From an uncultured Muribaculaceae bacterium (lineage in GTDB: Bacteria > Bacteroidota > Bacteroidia > Bacteroidales > Muribaculaceae), in contig CAJURN010000001.1 in assembly GCA_910589055.1 (NCBI GenBank), forward strand, positions 229,990-293,989: a stretch of DNA of 64,000 nt. The letters are read 5' to 3'. Shown piece by piece: positions 39,338-48,853 of this stretch. Positions within the stretch are counted from its first letter, which is position 1; the number at the start of each line of letters is the position of its first letter. The position numbers and the translations under genes are program-made. The notes beneath the pieces were generated by a model, which was not told the origin of the DNA, did not search any database, and saw only the letters and a list, made by a program, of their open reading frames with translations.

Positions 39338-40174
39338 ATGAAAATCATAGCCGAAAGCAGCAGTACACGCACCGAATGGGCACTCGTCGACGGAAAGGAG
39401 ATTGTTGAACACGCCTTCACTATCGGGCTAAATCCGTTCTTCCAGTCCCGCCGCGAGATTTCGCACTGCATCCGGCTCGAACTCCCGGAGGCCTTTTTCC
39501 GCCGTCGTTGGGATCATGTGTACTTCTACGGTGCAGGATGTGCCAATACTGAGAAAAACAAAATCATGGAATCGTCGCTCGTGGCCCAGTTCAAGACTCC
39601 TGTCACAGTCGAAAGCGACCTTCTCGGAGCCGCCCGCGGCCTGTTCGTGCGCCAGTCCGGGCTTGCCTGCATCCTCGGTACAGGCTCCAACTCCTGCCTT
39701 TACAACGGTCATGAAATCGTGAAAAACGTGGCTCCCCTTGGCTTCATCCTCGGCGACGAGGGTTCCGGAGCCTATATAGGCAAAATGCTTGTGGCCGATA
39801 TTCTCAAGGAAATCGCCCCCGAGAAACTGCGCTCAGCCTTCTTCGAAAAATTCATGGTTACGCCCAACGTCCTGATGGACGACGTGTACACCAACCCCCT
39901 GCCGAGCCGAACCCTCTCCACCTACTCTACCTTCCTTGCCGAGCATCTTGACAACGAATACGCCTACAACCTTGTGTATTCGGCTTTCATGCGCTTCTTC
40001 ACACGCAATATCGCCTCCTACCCCTACCGCAGCCAGCCGCTTTGCTTCGTAGGCTCGACATGCACGCTGTACAGCGACATCCTGTACCGCGCCGCCAAGG
40101 ATTTCGGGGTGGAGATTACGAAAATCCAGCGCTACTCCATGCCCGGCCTTGTGGAATTCCACGCTGCCGACTGA
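39338..40174 (+). CDS. N-acetylglucosamine kinase-like ATPase (BadF/BadG/BcrA fold)
   Basis: 278 residues, cytoplasmic. The actin-like ATPase motifs are IAESSSTRTEWALVDG (phosphate 1, although the canonical DGGGTKT is replaced by ESSSTRT), VESDLLGAARGL, CILGTGSNSCLYNG (phosphate 2) and GFILGDEGSGAYIGK (adenosine). YAYNLVYSAFMRFF near the C terminus is typical of this Bacteroidota family. Relatives phosphorylate N-acetylglucosamine or related amino sugars. The altered phosphate-1 loop lacks Asp in its usual place, so activity should be tested. NagB at 57742 would act downstream in such a pathway. Confidence 0.8.
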   Translation: MKIIAESSSTRTEWALVDGKEIVEHAFTIGLNPFFQSRREISHCIRLELPEAFFRRRWDHVYFYGAGCANTEKNKIMESSLVAQFKTPVTVESDLLGAARGLFVRQSGLACILGTGSNSCLYNGHEIVKNVAPLGFILGDEGSGAYIGKMLVADILKEIAPEKLRSAFFEKFMVTPNVLMDDVYTNPLPSRTLSTYSTFLAEHLDNEYAYNLVYSAFMRFFTRNIASYPYRSQPLCFVGSTCTLYSDILYRAAKDFGVEITKIQRYSMPGLVEFHAAD

Positions 40175-40314
40175 CCCCGCAACAAATCGCAATTAATCTG
40201 AAAGAATCATAATCCGGGAATATTTTCCGCGGACGGAAGTGTTATGTTCTAAAGCGGGAAAAGGCTCCGAGCCCTTCCGCACATATCTTACTAATACGCT
40301 AAACACTAAGATTT

Positions 40315-40821
40315 ATGGGATCAAATGCACTTCAGACAAAGCTGCTCGCAATACAGAAAAACATGCTTTCGTTCGCCTACAATCTGACTTCCAACCGCGA
40401 CGACGCATACGATCTGTTGCAGGACACGACTTTAAAGGTACTTGACAATCAGGATAAGTACGTAGATAACGTAAACTTCAAAGGATGGGTTTTCACCATC
40501 ATGCGCAATATCTTCATCAACCACTACCGTAAATCGGTGCGCCAGGCAACGGTAATCGACACCACCGACGACCTGTATCACCTCAACCTGCCGCAGGAAT
40601 CGGGCTTCGACACCCCGGAAGGCTCGATTGCGGTAAAGGAAATCAATTCGCTCATCAACACCTTCAGCGACGACTTCCGCATCCCATTCTCGATGCACCT
40701 CGCAGGCTACAAATACGCCGAGATTGCCGAGCACACAGGGCTGCCGCTGGGCACCGTCAAGAGCCGTATCTTCTTCGCCCGCAAGCGTCTTCAGGAAAAG
40801 ATGCGCAACTACGATTTTTAA
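40315..40821 (+). CDS. RNA polymerase sigma factor, ECF type
   Basis: 168 residues. Region 2 is KNMLSFAYNLTSNRDDAYDLLQDTTLKVLDNQDKYVDNVNFKGWVFTIMRNIFINHYRK; region 4 is FSMHLAGYKYAEIAEHTGLPLGTVKSRIFFARKRLQEKM. The sequence closely resembles a single-copy ECF sigma factor conserved across Bacteroidales and has no anti-sigma gene beside it, so control is likely by expression level or by other means. Region 2 is preceded by MGSNALQTKLLAIQ, also conserved. The 3' end overlaps the convergent rmuC gene by 4 bp. No promoter was recognised in the 140-bp gap upstream. Confidence 0.93.
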   Translation: MGSNALQTKLLAIQKNMLSFAYNLTSNRDDAYDLLQDTTLKVLDNQDKYVDNVNFKGWVFTIMRNIFINHYRKSVRQATVIDTTDDLYHLNLPQESGFDTPEGSIAVKEINSLINTFSDDFRIPFSMHLAGYKYAEIAEHTGLPLGTVKSRIFFARKRLQEKMRNYDF

Positions 40822-41984
40822 TCATCCACTTCGCCGCTTGCGTCAAGATAGCGGGCGGGTATATCCTTGGTCGACTTGGCTCCGAGGTCGCGCAGACGTG
40901 CCGCACGTCCCACGAGATTGCCGTTGCCGGAAGTGAGTTTTGAGAAAGCCCCGTTCCATGCGTCGCGCACCGAATTGATGGAGCGGTCCATACGCTCCAT
41001 ATCCTCAATGAAGCCACGGAACTTGTCGAGCATCAGCCCTGCCTGCCGCGCTATCTCAAGAGCGTTGCGGTTTTGCTTGTCGTGGCGCCATATCTGCTCG
41101 ATCAGCTTGATAACCGACATCAGATGCGTAGGCGATATTATGAGCACACGGCTGTCGTAGGCCTTCTCCCACAGCGAGCGGTCAAGATCCATGGCGGCAA
41201 GGAAAGCGCCCTCGTGAGGAATAAACATGAGTACGAAATCCGCGCCCGTGCGTCCCACAAAATCCTGATACGCTTTCGAGCGCAGCTCCTCCACGTGCTT
41301 GCGCACCGACACAAGATGAGCCTTCGCCATATTCTCGCGCGAGTCGGCATCCGGAGCCTCCATCATGCGGAGATAGGCTTGAATCGAAACCTTTGAGTCA
41401 ATTATAATCTTGCGACCTTCAGTGTAGTTCAGCACCACATCGGGCCGGAGCATGCGGCCTTCGTCGGTACTCACGGTTTCCTGCACGATATAGTCCTCGC
41501 CCTTGCGCAGCCCGGCATGGCTCAGAATATTGTCGAGAATCATTTCTCCCCACTGTCCCTGAATCTGCGGACTGCCTTTGAGAGCATCTGTAAGGCGGCG
41601 CGTCTCAGCTCCTATGGAGCGGTTGAGTTCGACAAGCTCGCCGATACGGTCGCGCAAGCTGAATCGCTCGTGCGACTCCCGGTCGTAGCGTTCGGTGAAA
41701 TTACGGCGGAACTCATCAAGATTTTCCTTTACCGGAGCCAGCACCTCACGCAGGCGTCCCATATTCTGCTCGGCCAAGGTGCGCGAATTTTCAAGCAGCA
41801 CCTCATTGGCAAGGGCGCGGAAACTCTCCCGCCCCTCGGCGGAATTGCGTTCGTTCTCAGCCTGAAGATGCGAGATGCGCTCCGTGAGCCGCGCTTTCTC
41901 GCCTACAAGGCGAAATATATAAGCCACCGCGCCAATCAAGGCACAGAAAACAACTGTAAGAAGTATTACCATTGTATTTTCCAT
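40818..41984 (-). CDS. rmuC: RmuC family protein
   Basis: 388 residues. An N-terminal membrane helix (VILLTVVFCALIGAVAYIFRLVG) is followed by a long coiled coil (about 30-110) and the RmuC nuclease-like domain. Core motifs: GSPQIQGQWGEMILDNILSHAGLRKGEDYI, VLNYTEGRKIIIDSKVSIQAYLRMMEAPD (PD-(D/E)XK-like Asp-Ser-Lys), GADFVLMFIPHEGAFLAAM and LISPTHLMSVIKLIEQIWRHDKQNRNA. RmuC limits inversions and rearrangements between short repeats in E. coli; its exact reaction is unclear. Overlaps the convergent sigma factor gene by 4 bp at the 3' end. Confidence 0.94.
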   Translation of the reverse strand: MENTMVILLTVVFCALIGAVAYIFRLVGEKARLTERISHLQAENERNSAEGRESFRALANEVLLENSRTLAEQNMGRLREVLAPVKENLDEFRRNFTERYDRESHERFSLRDRIGELVELNRSIGAETRRLTDALKGSPQIQGQWGEMILDNILSHAGLRKGEDYIVQETVSTDEGRMLRPDVVLNYTEGRKIIIDSKVSIQAYLRMMEAPDADSRENMAKAHLVSVRKHVEELRSKAYQDFVGRTGADFVLMFIPHEGAFLAAMDLDRSLWEKAYDSRVLIISPTHLMSVIKLIEQIWRHDKQNRNALEIARQAGLMLDKFRGFIEDMERMDRSINSVRDAWNGAFSKLTSGNGNLVGRAARLRDLGAKSTKDIPARYLDASGEVDD

Positions 41985-42432
41985 AGAATATCACATTGTG
42001 CTGACTGCACAACTTTACTGTAAAGTTCGCACAAATTCCCGTAACAAGCAAAAAAAGTCCGGAAGAATGATAAAATCGTATCAGTTCCCGGCGTCTGTAT
42101 CCTGTGCGACTATTCTTGCGAGGCAGTATAATTGTGTTAAAAATTCGATTTAGGGCTAATAGCAATATTTTCCCTATTTTTGGCAAAAATCATGTAATAT
42201 TATGAAAATTAAAGAAATACCTAAAGTGTAAAATTTACAATTTTACGTTAATTGCGTTAAATATAATTAACGGAGGTAATGTTTATGTAACAGTTAGAAA
42301 TTTTCTATTAAATTTGCGGATGAAAATACCAATGGATTATTACACCCGCCGGTCTGACCAGCCGATGTCCTTTCATTGAATATATATAACCAAAAATATA
42401 AACCAATCGCCTTAAATCAGCATTTCAGTATT
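41985..42432. other. Long AT-rich intergenic region before the SusCD locus
   Basis: It contains an 8-bp inverted repeat CGTTAATT (42246-42253) and AATTAACG (42265-42272) that could be an operator, and a -7 element TAAATTTG at 42309-42316 for susC with no clear -33. The leader from there would be about 115 nt. No ORF of note lies here; the TTG at 42376 is in frame with susC but not used in this annotation. Confidence 0.5.
42309..42316 (+). promoter_or_regulatory. -7 element of the susC-susD operon
   Basis: TAAATTTG, exact TAnnTTTG. The -33 box is weak, as expected for a regulated promoter; an inverted repeat lies 37-63 bases upstream. Confidence 0.5.
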
Positions 42433-45400
42433 ATGTATTACGCTGTGAAACACGGAGTGCAATTACCTCCGCCAATTTCCGGATTTTTCCGTTCGGTAGC
42501 GAAATTCATTGTGTGCGCTATTCTTATGACATGCGCTACATCCGCTTTCGCTCAGTCGACAGTTACAGGTAACATTACCGACGAAGAAGGTGAGCCCCTT
42601 ATCGGAGCTTCCGTTCGCATCGCAGGCAGCAATACCGGAGTAACAACCGATATCGACGGAAATTTCTCCATCGCAAACGCTTTCGGAAAAACTCTCCAGA
42701 TCTCCTACGTCGGCTTCAAGTCGCAGGACATTAAAGCCGACAAGACACACCTTACTATCGTTCTCCAGTCGGATAGCGAACTTCTCAACGAAATGGTTGT
42801 CATCGGTTACGGCTCGATGACCCGTAAGGATGTTACCGGTTCAATCACAACTGTCAAGGCTAAAGACCTCAACGTGGGTGCCTACACCGATCCCGGCCAG
42901 CTCCTTCAGGGTAAGGTTCCCGGTCTCGTTGTTGTGCAGAACTCCGACCCCAACGGCGGTGTAAATTCAATGACCCTCCGCGGAGCATCCACCCTTAACG
43001 GCTCTACCGCACCCCTTTACGTTGTTGACGGTATTCCCGGCGTTGAACTCAACCTTATCTCCCCCAACGACATCGAGAGCATCGACGTTCTCCGCGACGC
43101 ATCCGCAACCGCCATCTACGGTTCAAAGGCTGCCAACGGTGTAATCATCGTTACCACCAAACGCGGCAACGACGGTCCCGCACATGTAACTTACAGTGGT
43201 TACGTTGCATGGGAAAAGATTGCCAACGACCATGACATGATGACCGGTGACGAACTCCGCAGCTATGCAGCCGACAACGGAATCAAACTCGTGAATGATT
43301 TGGGAGCCAACACAAACTGGGCCAAAGAGGTTCAGCGCACAGGCTTCGCTCACAACCATAACCTCTCTATCTCCGGTGGCAACAAATCCACCAACTACAT
43401 GGCATCTGTGAACTACATAGAACGCGATGCCGCTATCAAAGGTATTGGCAATAACCTCTTCACTGCCCGCGCATATGTTGAGACAAAGACTCTCAAGGAT
43501 CGCCTGACACTTGCTGTCGGCGTCAACGGCAACGTCCGCAACGAATGGGGCGTAATGCGCAACGGCGATGGAAAGTCGGTGTACAATGCGATGTACTATT
43601 ACTCTCCCCTCGTCCCTGTATATGACGAAGACGGCAACTGGTACAGCGATATGTCGATTTCTCAGAACTACAACCCTCTGACAATGATTTACGAGGATAC
43701 ATCCCGTGCCACTTTCAAGCGTTTCCAGGTAACAGGCAAGGCTTCTCTCAAAATCATCGAGGATCTCTTCCTTAACGCAAACTTCTCTTATCAGAACAAG
43801 AGCAAGGACTACAAGGATTACTATTCACACAAGTCCGAGACAAACAACCGCAACGGAGAAAGCTCCCGTGAGTCATTTACTGATATTGCCAAGTTGATGG
43901 AAATTTACGCCAACTATGACAAACAGTTCAATGTCGACCACAAACTCTCTCTTATGGCCGGTTATTCCTGGGAAGAAGAACAGAACGGAGAGGGCTTCGG
44001 CGCACGTGGCTACAACTTCTACGACGATACCCTTTGGTGGAACAACATCGGTATGGCCAACAATTGGGACACCGACCCCGTATGGGCAAAGGTCAAGGCA
44101 ACAAAACGTATGATTTCGTTCTATGGCCGTGTCAACTATTCCTACGCCTCCAAATATATCGTTCAAGCTGCGGTACGTCGTGACGGTGCATCCACTTTCG
44201 GCTCAAACAACAAGTGGGCTACCTTCCCCTCTGCATCACTCGCCTGGCGTATCACAGAGGAAGCCTTCATGAAAGATCAGAAGATATTTGATGACCTTAA
44301 AGTACGCGTCGGCTGGGGTCAGAGCGGTAACTCGAGTGGTTTTGACATCTACACAGCACGCTTCTTCTACAACTCAGGTGCGCGTTTCGACTATGTAGAT
44401 CCCGAAACCGGCGAAGTACACAGCTATAAGAGCATCAATGCAGCCCGCAACCAGAACGATAACCTCAAGTGGGAAACCACAACCATGCTTAACGTCGGTT
44501 TGGACTTTGCGTTCCTTAACGGTCGTATCAACGGTACAATCGAATACTACAACAAGGACACCAAAGATATGATCTGGGACTACGCTGTGTCAACAGCACT
44601 CTATCCTGTCGGAACACTTACCGCCAATGTAGGCCGCATGCGTAACCGTGGTGTCGAACTCACCATTAACGCAACTCCCATTCAGGGTCGCGACTGGAAC
44701 TGGAGCACATCACTCAACTTCTCGCACAACAACAACAAGATTGTAAGCATTTCCGATCCCTCCGCAGGTTTCAATGCCGGTATTCTTGACCGCTACAACC
44801 CGAATCTTCCCGGTGCGTCCACCGCTTATACCCAGCGTATCATCGAAGGCCAGCCTATCGGTACATTCTATCTCCACGAATGGGCAGGTTACGACGAAAA
44901 CGGTAACTCCACATTCTATGTCTACGACAAGGCAAACGAGGAAACCACCGGCGAACGTCTTCGCGACGAAAACGGTAACTTCGTAACCACCAATACCCCC
45001 GACCAGAAAGACCGCGTTATCGTAGGTAACGCTCAGCCCAAGCTTACAATGGGATGGAACAATACTGTCACATGGAAGAACTGGGATCTCAACCTCTTCT
45101 TCACTGGAGTATTCGGTCAGAAGATTTTCAACGAACCCCGTGCTTACTTCGGATATGTCAGCAACGTTGCTTTAGGAAAGAATGTCCTTGCCGACATCGC
45201 CGACTTCCAGGATCCCCGCGACGGATACTCAGCTTATCCTTCAGATCGCTGGCTTGAAGACGGCAGCTACTTCAAACTGGCTTCCGCATCTCTCGGATAC
45301 ACATTCCGCAACTGCTTCAACGGCTGGCTTAACGACGTGCGTCTCTATGTCACAGGCAACAACCTGTTCACTCTTACCAAGTACAAAGGACGCGACCCCG

Positions 45401-45498
45401 AAATCTGTCTTGACGGCCTTGAACCCGGACATGACACTCGTGCCGACCACTTCCCCCGCACCCGTCAGGTACTCGTAGGTGTCAACATCAACTTCTAA
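42433..45498 (+). CDS. susC-like: SusC/RagA-family TonB-dependent outer-membrane transporter
   Basis: 1021 residues from the ATG at 42433; a TTG at 42376 would add 19 residues before the signal. A long signal region ends near SAFAQ. An N-terminal carboxypeptidase-like domain follows (VTGNITDEEGEPLIGASVRIAGSNTGVTTDIDGNFSI), then the plug (MVVIGYGSMTRKDVTGSITTV; LRGASTLNGSTAPLYVVDGIPG; IYGSKAANGVIIVTTKRG). The rest is a 22-strand-type barrel ending in TRQVLVGVNINF. It imports a glycan or peptide fragment across the outer membrane with its SusD partner, which starts 36 bp later. The substrate is not evident since no glycoside hydrolase or sensor is in the locus. Confidence 0.95.
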   Translation: MYYAVKHGVQLPPPISGFFRSVAKFIVCAILMTCATSAFAQSTVTGNITDEEGEPLIGASVRIAGSNTGVTTDIDGNFSIANAFGKTLQISYVGFKSQDIKADKTHLTIVLQSDSELLNEMVVIGYGSMTRKDVTGSITTVKAKDLNVGAYTDPGQLLQGKVPGLVVVQNSDPNGGVNSMTLRGASTLNGSTAPLYVVDGIPGVELNLISPNDIESIDVLRDASATAIYGSKAANGVIIVTTKRGNDGPAHVTYSGYVAWEKIANDHDMMTGDELRSYAADNGIKLVNDLGANTNWAKEVQRTGFAHNHNLSISGGNKSTNYMASVNYIERDAAIKGIGNNLFTARAYVETKTLKDRLTLAVGVNGNVRNEWGVMRNGDGKSVYNAMYYYSPLVPVYDEDGNWYSDMSISQNYNPLTMIYEDTSRATFKRFQVTGKASLKIIEDLFLNANFSYQNKSKDYKDYYSHKSETNNRNGESSRESFTDIAKLMEIYANYDKQFNVDHKLSLMAGYSWEEEQNGEGFGARGYNFYDDTLWWNNIGMANNWDTDPVWAKVKATKRMISFYGRVNYSYASKYIVQAAVRRDGASTFGSNNKWATFPSASLAWRITEEAFMKDQKIFDDLKVRVGWGQSGNSSGFDIYTARFFYNSGARFDYVDPETGEVHSYKSINAARNQNDNLKWETTTMLNVGLDFAFLNGRINGTIEYYNKDTKDMIWDYAVSTALYPVGTLTANVGRMRNRGVELTINATPIQGRDWNWSTSLNFSHNNNKIVSISDPSAGFNAGILDRYNPNLPGASTAYTQRIIEGQPIGTFYLHEWAGYDENGNSTFYVYDKANEETTGERLRDENGNFVTTNTPDQKDRVIVGNAQPKLTMGWNNTVTWKNWDLNLFFTGVFGQKIFNEPRAYFGYVSNVALGKNVLADIADFQDPRDGYSAYPSDRWLEDGSYFKLASASLGYTFRNCFNGWLNDVRLYVTGNNLFTLTKYKGRDPEICLDGLEPGHDTRADHFPRTRQVLVGVNINF

Positions 45499-45534
45499 AT
45501 CTAATCAGGAATTTTTAATCATCTGCAAAAACTC

Positions 45535-47199
45535 ATGAAAAAATCATATATAAAGAGCCTGATTCTTTCGGGTCTTCTGGCTGGAGCGGCTTCCTGTACC
45601 GACCTTGACACCCCGATGGAAGGAAACTACACCCAGTTCCCCGACAATGACATTGCAGTCAGCGGTGAGTTTGAAGGCTGCTATACTTATCAGAGAAACG
45701 AAGCTTGGTTTGGCCGTAACTTTTGGGAATGTGTATTCCTGGGCGGTGACGAGGCTGTGGGAATCTGCCTGAACGGTGTGTATGACGACAACGGTCGTTA
45801 TCGCGACGGCTCAATCCATAATTTCCGTCCCGACCTGCAGGGTGTGGGCCTTATGGGCGACATGCTCTCAGGTATTACCTACACCAACAGCCGTATCCTC
45901 CTTTATGGCGGTGCGGAAGGTACCGACCCCATCGTGGCTCCCCTGCGTGCAATCCGAGCATACTATACATTCTGGATGATGGAGCTTTATGGCGATGTGC
46001 CTATCCTCGACCATCAGATTGAAGAAGGCGAGACTGTCGACCGTCAGCCTCGTGCCGAAGTGGCAAAGTGGATTGAAAGCGAGCTTCGTGCTGCTATTCC
46101 TGACCTTACAGAAGCAAATGATGCATCCACATATGGCAAACCCAACAAGTGGATGGCACTCGCAACACTTGCAAAGCTTTACCTCAACTGGGGTGTATAC
46201 ACCAACGACATCCTCACAGTCGACAACAACACACCTAATCCCAAACTTGATGAATGTATCGAAATGTGTAACGAGATTATCAAGTCCGGTGTGTTTGAAG
46301 TAGGAAAAGGCTACCGTAAGAAATTCTTCCCCGACAACGGTGTACAGATCAAAGACTTTATCTATGCCGTAGAATTCGACCCTGAAAAATTCGGTGGCGG
46401 TACATGGAAATACGCAGGTGGTACTGAAATGAACCGCTGGTGGGATTTCCGTAAACAGACAATGTGCAAGCCTAATCTTTGGGGTTGGAAACCTTCTAAC
46501 TCTATTGCAGGTATCTATATTCTCACCCCCGAGACTGTTGACCGTTTCAATCTTCCCGGCGACGAACGTAACATCATGATTGGTGTTGGTCCTCAGCATG
46601 CTTTTGATGTAGAATTCAACCTCACCGATGAAGAAGTTATAGTTTACAAGGATGCCCGCTTCAGAAATCCCTACGGACCACTGGATTTCAAAAAGGAATT
46701 CGAATTTGCCAATGTGTCGATGCTTGATGTCGGTTCAGAAGATGATATTGAAAACTGCCTTAAGGGTGCACGCCTGTGGAAATATCCTATCCGCGAAACA
46801 GACGATACCCGTTGGGGACGCTTCCAGTTCCAGGATATTCCCGTGTTCCGCTATGCTGATATTCTTCTTACAAAGGCTGAATGTATCCTCCGTGGAGGTA
46901 ATGACCCGATGGGAGCTTCCGCAGCATCGCTCATAAATGAAGTACGCGATTGCGCATCCGCTCCCCACGTATCCGGTACTCCCACTCTTGACGAGCTTCT
47001 TGACGAACGCGGTCGTGAATTCATCATGGAGCCATGGCGTCGCAACGACCTTATCCGTTTCGGCAAGTATGAAAACTGCGCTAAATGGAAAGTTGCAGCA
47101 AGTCCTTCCACTATGGCCGACAAGAACAAACGTCTCTTCCCGATTCCGACCGGCGAAATGAATACAAATACAAACTGGAAACAGAATCCCTCTTATTGA
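45535..47199 (+). CDS. susD-like: SusD/RagB-family surface nutrient-binding lipoprotein
   Basis: 554 residues. Lipoprotein signal MKKSYIKSLILSGLLAGAASC with lipobox AASC. The SusD fold is helical with TPR-like repeats: LRAIRAYYTFWMMELYGDVPIL, KWMALATLAKLYLNWGVYT, FRYADILLTKAECILRGG and the C-terminal LLDERGREFIMEPWRRNDLIRFG, then LFPIPTGEMNTNTNWKQNPSY. It acts as the lid of the SusC barrel and binds the substrate. A strong hairpin at 47208-47234 separates it from the third gene, so the two parts may be expressed at different levels. Confidence 0.95.
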   Translation: MKKSYIKSLILSGLLAGAASCTDLDTPMEGNYTQFPDNDIAVSGEFEGCYTYQRNEAWFGRNFWECVFLGGDEAVGICLNGVYDDNGRYRDGSIHNFRPDLQGVGLMGDMLSGITYTNSRILLYGGAEGTDPIVAPLRAIRAYYTFWMMELYGDVPILDHQIEEGETVDRQPRAEVAKWIESELRAAIPDLTEANDASTYGKPNKWMALATLAKLYLNWGVYTNDILTVDNNTPNPKLDECIEMCNEIIKSGVFEVGKGYRKKFFPDNGVQIKDFIYAVEFDPEKFGGGTWKYAGGTEMNRWWDFRKQTMCKPNLWGWKPSNSIAGIYILTPETVDRFNLPGDERNIMIGVGPQHAFDVEFNLTDEEVIVYKDARFRNPYGPLDFKKEFEFANVSMLDVGSEDDIENCLKGARLWKYPIRETDDTRWGRFQFQDIPVFRYADILLTKAECILRGGNDPMGASAASLINEVRDCASAPHVSGTPTLDELLDERGREFIMEPWRRNDLIRFGKYENCAKWKVAASPSTMADKNKRLFPIPTGEMNTNTNWKQNPSY

Positions 47200-47207
47200 T
47201 AAATCCC

Positions 47208-47234
47208 CCGGACAGGAGCCTGTCTCCTGTCCGG
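47208..47234 (+). other. Intercistronic hairpin after susD
   Basis: CCGGACAGGAG (47208-47218) and CTCCTGTCCGG (47224-47234) form a perfect 11-bp stem. There is an A run rather than a T run after it, so on the plus strand it is more likely an mRNA end or stability element than a terminator. Confidence 0.6.
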
Positions 47235-47276
47235 AAAAATTAACCATAAATCAACCATTTTTAATAAACCAAAATT

Positions 47277-48671
47277 ATGAAGAAAATGTACTTCAAATCA
47301 GCTCTTGCACTTGGCGTTATCGCACTTGCAGGAAGTAATGCAATGGCCGAAGGCTCTTGGAGCAACATCAACAGCCAGCTCAAGAATCCGGCATTTATTC
47401 CCGGATGGAGCGGTATGCTCACCGCAGCCAACGAAGGCGTAGGTGAAGCTTGGGATGCTCCTTTCGAGGTATATCAGGTAGTAAATAACGCTCCTGCCGG
47501 TCAGTACACCCTGACAGCCAACGCTTTCTACCGTTATGGCTCCAACGATTATGCAGTTGCCAATATGAGCAATGGTGCCAACCACTATGCATACCTCTTC
47601 CTTGGCGATTCAAAGGAAGCCGTAGAAGGTCTTTTCGATGCTAAGCAGGAAGGTTGCCCCAACTCTACAGCTGAGGCTTCCGCAGCTTTCGCAAACGGCG
47701 AATACCTCAATACTGTTACTTTTAACCACGAAGGTGGCGACCTCCGTCTCGGTATCGCGCTTACTGAATACCGTCAGGACCAGTGGTGCTGCTTCGACAA
47801 CTTCAAACTGACAGGTCCCAACGGAATCATCAACCTCGTAAACGGCGACTTCACTGAAGGACTTGACAACTCACACAACGAAGAAATTTGGGACATGCTC
47901 AATGTTCAGGCTTCAGCTAAGACTCCCGATATCAACAAAGAAGGTGGTGCCAACGGTTGCTTCCGTAAAACCAATGCTTCTCCCTACAACTTCGGTCAGC
48001 TTGTAACCCTTGAAAAAGGTAAGTATCGTTTCGGCGTACAGTCTTTCTTCCGTTATGGCAACGGCAACCAGTCCGGTTGGTATATCAAACTGAAAGGTTT
48101 CGAACGCGTTGAAGGCGAAAGCGCTTATGACGTTCACGTAGCCGGTGCAGAAGATGCTTCTCTCTTCCCCCTTCTTTACGTAGCCAAGGCAGCAGAAAAG
48201 CCTCTTGATGCAAGCGAAGTTGCAGCATGTGAATTCTACAAAGAAACTCCCGTAAAGTGTATCTTCGACGAAGACCTCACCACTTATCCTGACAACGAAC
48301 CCGAAACTGAGGCTGTTGCAGAAGGCGAACACGGATATGCTGACTCCGGTTACGAACACGAAGCTGCCGCATTATTCGTTGCAAATCCTGAACTCTACCG
48401 CAACTATGTAGAGTTTGAACTCGAAGAAACAACTTCTGTTTGGGTTGGTCTTAAGAAAGATTCCAACGCTCCTACACACTACTGGCATCCCTTCCGCGAC
48501 TTCACTCTCGAGAAGTATGTTGGAGAAGCCGGTGTAAACAACGTTGTAGTTGCTGACGAAAACGCTCCCGTTGAATACTTCAACCTTCAGGGCGTACGCG
48601 TTGCTAACCCCGAAAACGGTCTCTTCATCGTTAAGCAGGGCAACAAAGTAAGCAAGCAGGTTATCCGCTAA
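47277..48671 (+). CDS. Secreted two-module protein in SusE position, with type IX-like C-terminal tail
   Basis: 464 residues with a signal peptide (MKKMYFKSALALGVIALAGSNAMA). Two related beta-sandwich modules: residues 28-200 (APAGQYTLTANAFYRYGSNDY, then DQWCCFDNFKLTG) and 200-420 (EKGKYRFGVQSFFRYGNGNQSGW, then VWVGLKKDSNAPTHYWHPFRDFTLEKY). The shared F-x-RYG motif and the Trp/Asp-rich edges suggest carbohydrate-binding folds. The last ~45 residues (VEYFNLQGVRVANPENGLFIVKQ) are the sorting-type tail also seen at 22610. Its place after susD fits a surface glycan-binding protein, but it is not recognisably SusE or SusF and has no lipobox. Confidence 0.75.
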   Translation: MKKMYFKSALALGVIALAGSNAMAEGSWSNINSQLKNPAFIPGWSGMLTAANEGVGEAWDAPFEVYQVVNNAPAGQYTLTANAFYRYGSNDYAVANMSNGANHYAYLFLGDSKEAVEGLFDAKQEGCPNSTAEASAAFANGEYLNTVTFNHEGGDLRLGIALTEYRQDQWCCFDNFKLTGPNGIINLVNGDFTEGLDNSHNEEIWDMLNVQASAKTPDINKEGGANGCFRKTNASPYNFGQLVTLEKGKYRFGVQSFFRYGNGNQSGWYIKLKGFERVEGESAYDVHVAGAEDASLFPLLYVAKAAEKPLDASEVAACEFYKETPVKCIFDEDLTTYPDNEPETEAVAEGEHGYADSGYEHEAAALFVANPELYRNYVEFELEETTSVWVGLKKDSNAPTHYWHPFRDFTLEKYVGEAGVNNVVVADENAPVEYFNLQGVRVANPENGLFIVKQGNKVSKQVIR

Positions 48672-48687
48672 TCCTTGCGCCTGATAT

Positions 48688-48780
48688 AAGGTGAAGGGTG
48701 GAAAGTGAAAGAGTGAAGATAATCGCTCATTCGCTTTTCACCCTTCTCTTTTTACCTTTCACTCTTCACTTTTCACTCTT
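48688..48780. repeat. Purine/pyrimidine-strand-biased inverted repeat after the SusCD locus
   Basis: A purine-rich left half (AAGGTGAAGGGTGG, AAAGTGAAAGAGTGAAG) faces a pyrimidine-rich right half with CTTTTCACCC, CTTTCACTCTTCAC and TTTTCACTCTT. The arms can pair over about 13 bp in more than one register. It probably ends the susCD transcript. Confidence 0.5.
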
Positions 48781-48786
48781 ATGTTT

Positions 48787-48817
48787 TTTGCTGTTTCGGG
48801 GAATTTGACTATTTTTG
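48787..48817 (+). promoter_or_regulatory. Consensus promoter of the DUF2851 gene
   Basis: TTTG (48787-48790), 19-base spacer, TATTTTTG (48810-48817). It puts the RNA start near 48824, so the ATG at 48815 cannot be used. Confidence 0.75.
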
Positions 48818-48853
48818 TTGCGGAAGGTGCAACACTTTGCACCAATGTTATTT

